NCBI GenBank assembly: GCA_900315925.1
Contig: ONAV01000004.1
Span: 1-64,000 of the forward strand
DNA: 64,000 nucleotides
Direction of reading: 5' to 3'
DNA from: an uncultured Selenomonadales bacterium
GTDB taxonomy: Bacteria > Bacillota > Negativicutes > Acidaminococcales > Acidaminococcaceae
In this document: in pieces, positions 44,313 to 53,074 of the stretch
Layout of the letters: the number at the start of each line of letters is the position of its first letter
Numbering within the stretch: the stretch's first letter is position 1
Program-made: the position numbers and the translations under genes
Notes under the pieces: model-generated
Told to the model about the DNA's origin: nothing
The model's input: the letters and a program-made list of their open reading frames with translations, nothing else
The model's database searches: none

Positions 44313-45689
44313 CTATTCACCGCGTAGCTGTTTCATAAAACTCTTCGGCAATTCCACACCGTTCATCTTGAACTTCTGTAAAAACATAGGCTGTAATCCA
44401 CTGGCTTCATAATATCCAACAGACTTCCCGCTTTCATTAATGCTCGTTTGTACATAGGTAAACAAATCCTGCAGCACGATGGTATCGCCTTCCATCTTCT
44501 GCACTTCCGTGATATAGGTGATCTTACGGCTGCCATCCTGGATACGGGACTGCTGAATAATCAAATCCAAGGCCGAAGCTATCTGTTCACGGATAGCCCT
44601 TACGGGCAAATCCATACCTGCCATCATGACCATGGTTTCCAGACGACTCAAAATATCACGGGGACTGTTTGCATGTCCCGTAGTCAGAGATCCATCATGA
44701 CCGGTATTCATGGCCTGCAACATATCCAACGCTTCACCGGAACGAACTTCGCCAACTATGATACGATCAGGACGCATACGAAGAGCATTGCGTACCAAAT
44801 CGCGGATAGTGATGGCACCGCGACCTTCCAGGTTAGCCGGGCGGGATTCCAATGTTACCACATGCTGCTGCTGTAAGCGTAGTTCCGCTGCATCTTCGAT
44901 GGTAACAATACGTTCCCTGTCCGGAATAAACGAAGACAAAACATTCAGCGTGGTGGTCTTACCGGAACCAGTACCACCGGAGACCATTATGTTCAAGCGG
45001 GCTTTTACGCAAGCTTCCAGAAATTCCGCCATCTCTTCGCTCAACGTACCAAAGCCTACTAAGTTATCAATGGAGAGTGGATTCTTTGTAAACTTACGAA
45101 TGGTTACACAGGGACCGATCAACGACAGTGGCGGTACAATGGCATTTACACGGGAACCGTCTGCCAGACGGGCATCAACCAAAGGCGATGCTTCATCTAT
45201 ACGCCGGCCCAAAGGTGACACGATGCGTTCAATAATATTCATGAGGTGGGCATCATCATGGAACTGCACATTAGTCAGCTGCAATTTGCCTTTACGTTCC
45301 ACAAATATCTTCTTGGGTCCGTTGATCATAACTTCGGTGATGCTCTCATCTTTCAGCAAGGGCTCAATCGGACCAAGACCTAAAATTTCGTCACAGATAT
45401 CCGCCACAATACGGGCTCGCTCTCCACGGGGCACGTTCATGGGGCTGTCATCCAATACCCTCTGGCAGTAAGAAGAAATCAGTTCCTCCACTTCCGCCCG
45501 GGTATGGTTATTGCTGGCCAGGAACTGCTGTTCCTGATCGCTCATTTCATCTACGATACGACGATGGATGGCAAGCTTCAGCTCCTGATAATTATCTTCC
45601 TTCGCCTCTGCCTGACGTCTGCCAAATATAGTTTTTTGCTGAATGGGTTCCCCTGCCGGACGTCCCAAGCGTTCTAACAATAATGACAT
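44313..45689 (-). CDS. tadA: Tad pilus assembly ATPase TadA/CpaF
   Basis: The 458-residue protein starts at the ATG at 45689, preceded by TTGGAG. It is a secretion ATPase of the VirB11/PilT superfamily with Walker A SGGTGSGKTTTLN, Walker B RIIVGEVRSGEALD and the His box GHDGSLTTGHANS, all intact. It powers Flp pilus extension from the cytoplasmic side. The N-terminal about 130 residues are the CpaF-type extension. Confidence 0.96.
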   Translation of the reverse strand: MSLLLERLGRPAGEPIQQKTIFGRRQAEAKEDNYQELKLAIHRRIVDEMSDQEQQFLASNNHTRAEVEELISSYCQRVLDDSPMNVPRGERARIVADICDEILGLGPIEPLLKDESITEVMINGPKKIFVERKGKLQLTNVQFHDDAHLMNIIERIVSPLGRRIDEASPLVDARLADGSRVNAIVPPLSLIGPCVTIRKFTKNPLSIDNLVGFGTLSEEMAEFLEACVKARLNIMVSGGTGSGKTTTLNVLSSFIPDRERIVTIEDAAELRLQQQHVVTLESRPANLEGRGAITIRDLVRNALRMRPDRIIVGEVRSGEALDMLQAMNTGHDGSLTTGHANSPRDILSRLETMVMMAGMDLPVRAIREQIASALDLIIQQSRIQDGSRKITYITEVQKMEGDTIVLQDLFTYVQTSINESGKSVGYYEASGLQPMFLQKFKMNGVELPKSFMKQLRGE

Positions 45690-45798
45690 GTGTGCCACTC
45701 CAATCTGTTATCGTCTTTCGCTAAAAACTTTAAACCTTTTATAATTGCAAATATTGTTTTTGTTTCACATCTGTAAATAATACCGAACAAATCTATCT

Positions 45799-46215
45799 TT
45801 ATGTAGATGAACTTGTGTAGGGCTCTTTCTTCATGTAATACCGGACTCCGAACGTTTTCGGCAATATCATATCCAAAAAGAAACCATTGGCTTTCAATTG
45901 CATATTTATCGTGGTTTGAACACCCTCAGTATCCTTACCATGATCCACTGGTACAATAACAATCGGATTGCTGTCAGCTTTTTTATAAAAGCTGGTCATC
46001 AACTCATCTAACTGCCCCTCATAATGAGTTGCAATCGTGCCATACTCATCCTTAGCAGTAACGGCTGCCTCCCTGGCGCTGGTTCTTGCAATATTGCTTA
46101 GCGTAATGTAGTCATGAAACAACATACCGGTGTAAATGACTCCAAACATTATGAACAAAAACAGAGGAAGTACCAAAGCAAATTCAACAACTGACTGTCC
46201 CTTGCGCTTTTTCAT
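45799..46215 (-). CDS. tadE: TadE-like minor pilin
   Basis: This 138-residue protein starts at the ATG at 46215 (MKKRKGQSVVEFALVLPLFL) with GGGGGAAGG upstream. RKG followed by QSVVEF gives Glu at +5 of the prepilin peptidase site, and the TadE features FGVIYTGMLFHDYITLSNIARTSAREAA follow in order. It sits between flp and tadA. Confidence 0.88.
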   Translation of the reverse strand: MKKRKGQSVVEFALVLPLFLFIMFGVIYTGMLFHDYITLSNIARTSAREAAVTAKDEYGTIATHYEGQLDELMTSFYKKADSNPIVIVPVDHGKDTEGVQTTINMQLKANGFFLDMILPKTFGVRYYMKKEPYTSSST

Positions 46216-46280
46216 ATATCCTTCCCCCTGAAAATACTTTAAGAAATACAAAACAAATATACGTTTAAAAAGAATTTGGA

Positions 46281-46308
46281 ATTGGCCTCCTGTTAACAGG
46301 AGGCCAAT
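46281..46308 (-). terminator. 12-bp perfect hairpin between flp and tadE
   Basis: ATTGGCCTCCTG and its exact complement surround a TTAA loop, 10 bp after the flp stop; on the minus strand a TTCTTTTT tract follows. It should partly end transcription after flp and protect its mRNA, giving excess pilin over assembly proteins. Confidence 0.8.
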
Positions 46309-46317
46309 CAGGAATGA

Positions 46318-46506
46318 TTAGCTAACGGTGGTCGAGAAAGACTTAACCTGACTAGCAGTTTTGCTGAAGTTGGTTTTAATAGCTCCACCTAAACCGCTTT
46401 CCTGCAATGCATAAACCGCAATTGCTACGACAAATGCTAACAGCAGCGCATACTCAACGATACCCTGGCCTTTCCCTTTGAAATAATCTCTCAAAGAAAC
46501 TAACAT
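46318..46506 (-). CDS. flp: Flp major pilin
   Basis: The 62-residue prepilin has the peptidase site KGKG followed by QGIVEYALLLAFVVAIAVYAL, with Glu +5 and Tyr +6, a hydrophobic helix and a short polar tail (NFSKTASQVKSFSTTVS). This is the normal size for Flp. AAAGGAGG lies upstream of the ATG. It is the likely main subunit of the fibre. Confidence 0.95.
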   Translation of the reverse strand: MLVSLRDYFKGKGQGIVEYALLLAFVVAIAVYALQESGLGGAIKTNFSKTASQVKSFSTTVS

Positions 46507-46575
46507 GGTTTGTTCCTCCTTTCCCTAGTAATTATATATACATGTACATGTATATGTAAAAGCCAGATTACTGGC

Positions 46576-47538
46576 TTATACATCAATATTGACAATGCGC
46601 TGGATGATAATAAAACCAATAATAACCATAACAACGGCAATCGCTATGGCTATCTGGCCAAGCCGTTCTGTAAACAAAGGTTCAATATAACCTGGATTTA
46701 TTACGCTAATAAAGGCGCCCAAAGCAAACGGCAACACCCCAAGAACATACCCCGATATCCTTCCCTGCGAAGTTAACGTATGAATCTCACGGCGCATGCG
46801 AATCCGATCCTGAATCGTATCACTGATGGTATCCAGAATGTGAGCCAGATCACCACCCACCTGCTGTTGAATCAATACCGCTGTCACTACCAGCGAAAAG
46901 TCCGGGCTGCCGACACGTTTATCCATATCGTCCAAAGCCCGCTCTATAGAAGTCCCCAGATTGATATCCCGCATCACATGCTTAAATTCATCACTGATAG
47001 GAGGTTCCATCTCTTTGGCAATCAAATCCATCGCCTGCATAAAACTGAAACCGGCCCGCATGGCGTTAGCCACCATCATGAGACAATCTCCCAACTGATT
47101 GGTAAAAGCAGCTTCCCGACGGCTGATCTTCAACAATACAAATACCCATTCCGCTGCTACCACCACAACGGCAACTAAAACACCGGCAAACAGCTTTTTC
47201 GTCACAATAAAAACAATGGCTGCTGATAAAAATGCACTTAACCCCAACAAAATCAGGAATTCAGTTCCTAACAAGGGAATTCCTGCCTTTTGCATTTTAA
47301 AGTCAAGTCCACGGGCATGACGGATATTGCTCAGCAGCTTTCCGCTGCTACGCAGAATATCCATGAGCCGTTCCGCAAGAGGCTTGCTCTCTTTTGGTTT
47401 TTCCTGAGTATCCATCTCCCCGGAGTAGTAACGCATACGGCGGGCTAACGCACGCCGACTACGGGAACGGTATTCCAGCAAAAGGAACAGTATCAGCAGA
47501 ATAAACAAAGTGCTGATGAGGGAAATCACAAAAATCAT
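46576..47538 (-). CDS. tadB: Tad pilus inner-membrane platform protein TadB
   Basis: The 320-residue protein has an N-terminal helix, a cytoplasmic linker and the type II secretion F domain (FTNQLGDCLMMVANAMRAGFS, then TAVLIQQQVGGDLAHILDT), with C-terminal membrane helices. It is separated from flp by 69 bp. It pairs with TadC. Confidence 0.92.
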   Translation of the reverse strand: MIFVISLISTLFILLILFLLLEYRSRSRRALARRMRYYSGEMDTQEKPKESKPLAERLMDILRSSGKLLSNIRHARGLDFKMQKAGIPLLGTEFLILLGLSAFLSAAIVFIVTKKLFAGVLVAVVVVAAEWVFVLLKISRREAAFTNQLGDCLMMVANAMRAGFSFMQAMDLIAKEMEPPISDEFKHVMRDINLGTSIERALDDMDKRVGSPDFSLVVTAVLIQQQVGGDLAHILDTISDTIQDRIRMRREIHTLTSQGRISGYVLGVLPFALGAFISVINPGYIEPLFTERLGQIAIAIAVVMVIIGFIIIQRIVNIDV

Positions 47539-47541
47539 AGT

Positions 47542-48669
47542 TTATCCCCACCTTACATGGGTTTTAGACCCGATAATTTCATCCGCCAGCTGGTTTATGA
47601 AACGGGCAAACTTGGAATCCGGCTGCTCCAAAATCGCCATCTGCCCATTATTGGCAGCGGAAGAAACCAGCATGTATTCATTGGGAATAATAGACACTTT
47701 AGGATACCCCAAAGCTTCCGCCAGCTTGTTTTGTTCATTGGTATCGCAAGGTTCCACACGGGTAAACACTGTCCTTACCCGCTCCTGGTAATCCGGCCAG
47801 GCTTTAAAAATTTCCAACGCACGCTGCATATGCTGGATTTCAAAAGTACCGCTGATCATGGAAACCAGGTAGGTAATATCGCTGGCTTCCGCCGTAGCAA
47901 TGGAAATAGGGGTAAAACCGGAAGGAATATCAATGAGCACATAGCGGCAAATGCTCCGAGCCATGCTCACCACTTCTATAAAGGATTTTATATCCACCAT
48001 CTCCGCATACTCGGGCCGCCGGGTGCCACATAACACACGAAGGTTTTCCGCTATCGGCAGAAAATAAGAGTTCAACGTTACGGGAGACAGGAAATTAATA
48101 TCCCGTACCGCTTCCATAATCGTAGTCTTTGGCGCCAGGTTAAAGAACACGGACATATCCCCAAACTGTAAATCCGCATCAATAACACCCACCTGCTGAC
48201 CGGTTTTCTGGGCTAAAGCCATACCTAAATTGGCAATAAGAGTTGTTTTCCCGCTCTTCCCTTTGGGACTGAAAAAAGATATTACATTGGAACCTGCCGC
48301 GATTCCTGTTTTTTCAAAGGTCTTAACAGCTTCCTGCAATTCCTCACTGGTAAAGGGTTTAATCAGAAAGCCCCGGGCTCCGGCGCCGGCCATGGTTTCC
48401 GAATCACTGGCGGCCCATTTGGCGCTCATGCAGATAACCGAAGCTCCCTTAAATGTGGTGGTAAACTCTTCAATCAGGGAAGCATCATCATCACTTTCAT
48501 CTATGTCCAACAATATCATGTTAGGCTTGAACATAGCGCCCTGCCCCAGAGCGTCGCCACTCTGTTGATAACGGGCAACCAGTTCAAAATCTTTTGTATT
48601 GCGCACCACGCTGGACAGGCGCTCTAACATCAACCGGTTGCCTTCTACTAATATTACCCGATATGCCAT
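47542..48669 (-). CDS. tadZ: Receiver-CpaE/TadZ-type localisation ATPase
   Basis: The 375-residue protein has an N-terminal receiver-like domain (YRVILVEGNRLMLERLSS, phosphoacceptor region ILLDIDES, GFLIKPFT) and a MinD/ParA-type ATPase from about residue 130. The deviant Walker A FFSPKGKSGKTT keeps the signature Lys. TadZ/CpaE proteins place the pilus machine at a site in the cell. It follows a second ATPase of the same type and precedes tadB by 3 bp. Confidence 0.88.
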   Translation of the reverse strand: MAYRVILVEGNRLMLERLSSVVRNTKDFELVARYQQSGDALGQGAMFKPNMILLDIDESDDDASLIEEFTTTFKGASVICMSAKWAASDSETMAGAGARGFLIKPFTSEELQEAVKTFEKTGIAAGSNVISFFSPKGKSGKTTLIANLGMALAQKTGQQVGVIDADLQFGDMSVFFNLAPKTTIMEAVRDINFLSPVTLNSYFLPIAENLRVLCGTRRPEYAEMVDIKSFIEVVSMARSICRYVLIDIPSGFTPISIATAEASDITYLVSMISGTFEIQHMQRALEIFKAWPDYQERVRTVFTRVEPCDTNEQNKLAEALGYPKVSIIPNEYMLVSSAANNGQMAILEQPDSKFARFINQLADEIIGSKTHVRWG

Positions 48670-48683
48670 CTGTCAGCACCTGC

Positions 48684-49502
48684 CTATCTGAATAACTTAC
48701 TGAACCAGGACGAATTGCTATCTTCTTTTCCGTCTACTTCTTCCAAAGGATTACCCGTGTACCGGGCTACCAAATTCCGGAGTTCCGTCTTAAGAGGCGA
48801 CGCCTTGGTATCCAAAACCAGGGGACAGCCTGTCTTAATAGAACGGGTTGCTGTGCCAAAATCATTGGGCAAAACATGGTAGAACTCTGAACCCAGCAAC
48901 TGTTCCACATCCTGCAAGTCAATACGGGTCTTGGAATTACTCCGGTTCAAAATCATACGAATCTTGTTGGTATCATATCCCAAACCATGTATGGTATCAT
49001 TACCACTCTTCATATTTTTAATGGTGGGAATAAAGTCTACTATTCCAAGGAAACTAATAATGGTACTCATTTCCATAGCCATCAGGTTCACTTCACTGAA
49101 GGTAGAAGCAGTGTCAATGACAAGGAAATCAAATTTTAACTGTAACTGCGACAAAATCAGCTTTACATCATTCGTTTGGATGTTATAGGCTTCCTCTAAC
49201 TTTAAGGGTGCAGCCAAAACCCCAAAAGGAACATCGTAGCGATCATAAGTGGTGAGAAAAGCCTGCACATTAAAGTTTTCTATTTCTTTTTCCTGTGCGG
49301 CGATAGCATCCGCCAATGTGTATGTGGGCTGCAATTGCAGATAGTTGCATACATCGCCGAATTGCAGATCCAAATCCACCAGGCACACCCGGTAGCCTTC
49401 CTTGGCCAGTTCTGCCGCCATATTTATAGCTATCAGAGTTTTGCCCACGGCTGAAGCCGTGCTGAAAACCGTAATGACTGTGCCTCTGCGTGCATCTGCC
49501 AT
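48684..49502 (-). CDS. Second CpaE/TadZ-like MinD-family protein with altered P-loop
   Basis: This 272-residue protein starts at the ATG at 49502 with AAGGAGGG upstream. It is a MinD/ParA-type ATPase without a receiver domain: VDLDLQFGDVCNYL, FLVIDTASTFSE and IRMILNRSNSK are recognisable. The P-loop reads FSTASAVGKTL, so the signature Lys of the deviant Walker A (KGGxGKT) is Ala, while the second Lys is kept. It may bind nucleotide without normal hydrolysis. It lies between cpaC and the receiver-type copy. Confidence 0.82.
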   Translation of the reverse strand: MADARRGTVITVFSTASAVGKTLIAINMAAELAKEGYRVCLVDLDLQFGDVCNYLQLQPTYTLADAIAAQEKEIENFNVQAFLTTYDRYDVPFGVLAAPLKLEEAYNIQTNDVKLILSQLQLKFDFLVIDTASTFSEVNLMAMEMSTIISFLGIVDFIPTIKNMKSGNDTIHGLGYDTNKIRMILNRSNSKTRIDLQDVEQLLGSEFYHVLPNDFGTATRSIKTGCPLVLDTKASPLKTELRNLVARYTGNPLEEVDGKEDSNSSWFSKLFR

Positions 49503-49538
49503 ACAGTTCCCTCCTTTTCCTGCTCTAGCAGGTGTCAC

Positions 49539-51242
49539 TTATCGATTCAGATAATCACCTAATGCCGCTTCTTCTCCTCGATTAGCAGCAGGTTGCTCCA
49601 TAATTACCGGTTCTTCTGCTAACACCGGTTGTTCCACTACAATTTCTTCTTTCGAAGGCAACACTACCGTCACATTTTGTTCCGGCGCCGGCTTAGAAGA
49701 AACAGCATTGTTCGCGGCATCATTCCGTAAAATGGAGTTTATCCGATCACGCAAAGCGGACTTTTCCCTTGCATAGCCATTTTCTTCGGCCTTTTTCCGC
49801 TGCTTTGCAATTTCCCTGGCTGCCCGTTTGGCTTCTTTTTCCGCTGCTTTCTGTTCTTTCTTTGCTTTATCTTCAGCCCGTTTCTCTTTGATGCGGACAA
49901 TCTCTTTTTCCACTTCCGGTTCGATTACATTAGCATTCACTTTATTCATGGAGTGATATTCTGTCTGGCCTTCATTAAAGGCTTCTTTCATCTGGTCAGA
50001 CATGTTCCACTGCGTATCTTCTCCAACAAGATGAGGAGTAATGATAATAATCATTTCCCGTTTATCGCGGGTACGGCTGGTGTGCTTAAAGAATTCACCA
50101 ATAATCGGAATATTCCCCAGCAACGGTATCTTAGTTACAGTCTTACCGTCTTCACTGTTCAGCAGACCACCGATGATCATGCTCATACCGTTGGATACAT
50201 GGATGACCGCTTCCGCTTCCCTGGTAGCCAGAGCCGGAATACTGAAGCCGTTTTGGGTTAGCCCATTGGCGTAATCCAACCGGCTGACCTCCGCATGCAC
50301 CTTGGAAGTAATCTTATCCATCTGATCCACTACCGGTTCAATATTCAGTTTCACGCCGTATTCCTTCCATTCGATGGTAATACTGCCATCCTTGTTAACC
50401 GGAATCGGAATACTTCCACCAATCAAAATCTTGGCTTTTTCCCCGCTCAGGGTAGAAATATTAGGACGGGATAAAACCCGGGCTTTCCCTTGGGTAATCA
50501 AAGCTCTCAATGCAGCATTGATTGTGGAAGAGTGCCGAACCAACCAGCCGCCCCAACCACGGGTACTCCAGTCTTCGCCGGCATAAATGGCGCCTGTCAC
50601 ATCCACCTTGGTTTCATTGTCACCGCTGGTTCTTGTTCCATATTGAATACCAAGTTCTTTCTTGTTACTGGAAGAAATTTCAATAACTTGTGCTTCTAAG
50701 CGAATCTGAGCCGGATGAGCCATCTGTAACAGATCGATTACATTACCACCGGTCTTATCCATGGCTTTCGCCGCATTTCCGTCACTCGAAGTAGTAGTCG
50801 GAGTTGTACCGGTATAGAGTCCGGCCACTTTTAAGGCGAGATTTTTTTCATATTGATTCATCACGGTACCGCGCAACAGTATTTTATTTCCTACCATTTG
50901 TACCGTTACGCCCGGCAAATTAATAGCCTTTTCTATCATGGCAGCCAAGCCGGCATTTTCACCGGTCACCGTCACCAGATATTCCTGCCGTCCGTTCGCG
51001 CCCCAAACAAGCAAAGAAGTAGAACCCGCTTTTTTACCAACCAACAGAAACTCTCTGGCCGAAAGCAGCTGCACATCCGCAATTTCCGGATTCCCAACTG
51101 CTACCCGGTTTAAACCGGCTTCCTGCACATAGCGGGATTCATTCACACTGACATTCAGAGGAGTTGCTGCTATGGCAACCGGAGCTGACAGAAGAATTCC
51201 TGCGCTTAATAAACCTGCAAAAATTTTATTACGCTTCATCAT
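49539..51242 (-). CDS. cpaC: Outer-membrane secretin CpaC/RcpA
   Basis: The 567-residue protein has a signal peptide (NKIFAGLLSAGILLSAPVAIA), an N-terminal pilus domain (VSVNESRYVQEAGLNRVAVG), a BON-like segment and the secretin beta domain (VLSRPNISTLSGEKAKILIGG, GMSMIIGGLL, PLLGNIPIIGEFF). It forms the outer-membrane channel of the pilus, good evidence for a diderm cell. The last 150 residues are a charged Lys/Glu/Ala coiled coil followed by a Val/Pro/Glu tail, longer than usual. Confidence 0.95.
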   Translation of the reverse strand: MMKRNKIFAGLLSAGILLSAPVAIAATPLNVSVNESRYVQEAGLNRVAVGNPEIADVQLLSAREFLLVGKKAGSTSLLVWGANGRQEYLVTVTGENAGLAAMIEKAINLPGVTVQMVGNKILLRGTVMNQYEKNLALKVAGLYTGTTPTTTSSDGNAAKAMDKTGGNVIDLLQMAHPAQIRLEAQVIEISSSNKKELGIQYGTRTSGDNETKVDVTGAIYAGEDWSTRGWGGWLVRHSSTINAALRALITQGKARVLSRPNISTLSGEKAKILIGGSIPIPVNKDGSITIEWKEYGVKLNIEPVVDQMDKITSKVHAEVSRLDYANGLTQNGFSIPALATREAEAVIHVSNGMSMIIGGLLNSEDGKTVTKIPLLGNIPIIGEFFKHTSRTRDKREMIIIITPHLVGEDTQWNMSDQMKEAFNEGQTEYHSMNKVNANVIEPEVEKEIVRIKEKRAEDKAKKEQKAAEKEAKRAAREIAKQRKKAEENGYAREKSALRDRINSILRNDAANNAVSSKPAPEQNVTVVLPSKEEIVVEQPVLAEEPVIMEQPAANRGEEAALGDYLNR

Positions 51243-51245
51243 CTG

Positions 51246-52202
51246 TTACCTCCCCACCGTTGTCGTTGTTCCGCGAATAATCTGCACATTGGCAGTCGGG
51301 GAAGTATCTATATCCGCTCCCGGAGGAATGGTTCCCGCCGGAGGCGGTGTTACCGGCATCTTGCCGCTGGACTTTGTTACGGAATAATAGGTATCGTCGC
51401 TGATCCCGTTCGAGGGACGATACGGACGAAGTACCAGATAAATCTGCCCCAACTGAGCTTTAGCCGCCAGTTTCAGAGCATCTTCCGGTACCAGCGCCAT
51501 AGTGGCCATTGCCGGGTTACCGGTCACTTTGGGCTGACCTACCGCATTCGTATTCTGGGCTTTTGTATTTTTATCATCCGATTTAGCCCGTGTGCTAACA
51601 TCGTTTGCACTTTCAACCTGTTTATTAATAGCCAGCAACAATACATTCTGCAGAATCATTTCGCTGACCACTTTATTATTTTCTACCTGACTGGACACCA
51701 GCATCACATCAACATAATCACCGGGCTGTGCAAAACCTGCCACACCAGTCACATCGCTGATGCCCACTGTAATCGCCCGGCATTCCGGCGGAATACGACC
51801 GCTGAGACCCATGTCCAAAATGCTGGCAAATACTTTCTGCGTTGTAATAATCTCACCCTGATTAATTGCAACCCGAGTAGGACGTCCCACCAGGTCTGCC
51901 GTACTCATTAAAGCGCCATTAGGCACTTTGTTAGAGGGCATTGTCATAAGACTCAGCATTTCTTCCTTGATCAGCGTGCGTTCCGGAATGCTGGTCTTTG
52001 CCGTTACAATCGTAACATCTTTTACCTGTGCCTGCTTAACTACAGGCTGTTGTTGCGGAACCGGTTTCTGTTTTTCCGCTGTTAGCCTGGTGAGAGTAAA
52101 ATATATGAGCAGGAAAATAATCAACGCCACTACGCCACAAATCATCAATAGCTGTCGAGGTGTCAAACGCTCCATAATTGTGCTTAATTTCGGTAGTTTC
52201 AA
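51246..52202 (-). CDS. cpaB: CpaB/RcpC pilus assembly protein
   Basis: This 318-residue protein begins at a TTG with AAGGGG upstream and has one membrane helix (LLMICGVVALIIFLLIYF). A SAF domain follows (VTAKTSIPERTLIKEEML) and the RcpC core FAQPGDYVDVMLV, with a low-complexity Asn/Lys/Ala section around 200-220. It is periplasmic and works with the secretin. It is the first gene of the minus-strand operon. Confidence 0.92.
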   Translation of the reverse strand: MKLPKLSTIMERLTPRQLLMICGVVALIIFLLIYFTLTRLTAEKQKPVPQQQPVVKQAQVKDVTIVTAKTSIPERTLIKEEMLSLMTMPSNKVPNGALMSTADLVGRPTRVAINQGEIITTQKVFASILDMGLSGRIPPECRAITVGISDVTGVAGFAQPGDYVDVMLVSSQVENNKVVSEMILQNVLLLAINKQVESANDVSTRAKSDDKNTKAQNTNAVGQPKVTGNPAMATMALVPEDALKLAAKAQLGQIYLVLRPYRPSNGISDDTYYSVTKSSGKMPVTPPPAGTIPPGADIDTSPTANVQIIRGTTTTVGR

Positions 52203-52370
52203 AATAAAACCCCTTTTCTTTAATAGTTTTACTGGAAATTTATGTCTAAAATATGTTAAAATGGGAAGCGAAATAAAACTCGTATGATTTTGCGCATAAA
52301 CCTCCCACCTTACTAAGTATTATGATACCGCTTTCATAGTAGATTTGTCAAGATTTCAGAGAATAAATTT

Positions 52371-53045
52371 ATGAATTTAACAGTCTTTTCTGAACATTTA
52401 TTAATATTGCTCCCGCCCCTTCTGCTATCTTTTGTCTGTACTATAGCAGGTTCCCTCTGGATCGACAGGCTATACCGTCAGGAAAAGGATGACAGTTTGT
52501 TAAGCTTTCCGGATCAGATTGCAAAACGGGCAAAATTTCGCAAACCTTTATTGTTTTTTTTATTGTTGTTCTGCCTTGGGAAAACATGGTACGCTGTATC
52601 TATACCAACAGTAATATATTACACCGTTGCCATTATCTTTCTGTCTTTTATTACTGTCACAGATTTTGAGCAATATGTGATTTTTGACAACATGCTGTTA
52701 CCTCTTGCTGCTCTTGGCCTGTGCTATACTATACACCAGCAACTATCAATAACAGAGCATCTTGCAGCAGGTTTAGGCGGCGGATTGCTTTTTTTACTGC
52801 TTACCATTCTGACAAAAGGAGCTATCGGCGGCGGTGACATTAAACTGATTGCCGCGCTTGGGCTCTGGTTAGGGATTCGCCCATTACTCAGCGTAATCAT
52901 GTACGGCTTTCTAGCCGGAGGCGCAGCCGCCTTGTTCTTGCTGATTACAAAACAAAAAAAACGCCAGGACTACTTTGCTTACGGCCCTTACTTCGCCCTG
53001 AGCGGGATTGCGATACTGCTATCATGGATTCGTCCGCTCTTTTAA
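52371..53045 (+). CDS. tadV: Type IV/Flp prepilin peptidase (TadV/CpaA)
   Basis: This polytopic 224-residue protease cleaves Flp, TadE and probably the large pilins. The two catalytic Asp are visible in FITVTDFEQYVI and GAIGGGDIKLIAALG. It lacks the N-terminal zinc/methylase domain of PilD, as is normal for TadV. It is divergent from cpaB; the 168 bp between hold both promoters, which I cannot place with confidence. Confidence 0.9.
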   Translation: MNLTVFSEHLLILLPPLLLSFVCTIAGSLWIDRLYRQEKDDSLLSFPDQIAKRAKFRKPLLFFLLLFCLGKTWYAVSIPTVIYYTVAIIFLSFITVTDFEQYVIFDNMLLPLAALGLCYTIHQQLSITEHLAAGLGGGLLFLLLTILTKGAIGGGDIKLIAALGLWLGIRPLLSVIMYGFLAGGAAALFLLITKQKKRQDYFAYGPYFALSGIAILLSWIRPLF

Positions 53046-53074
53046 CAACTGTTTCTTTACCTGAATTCATAAAC

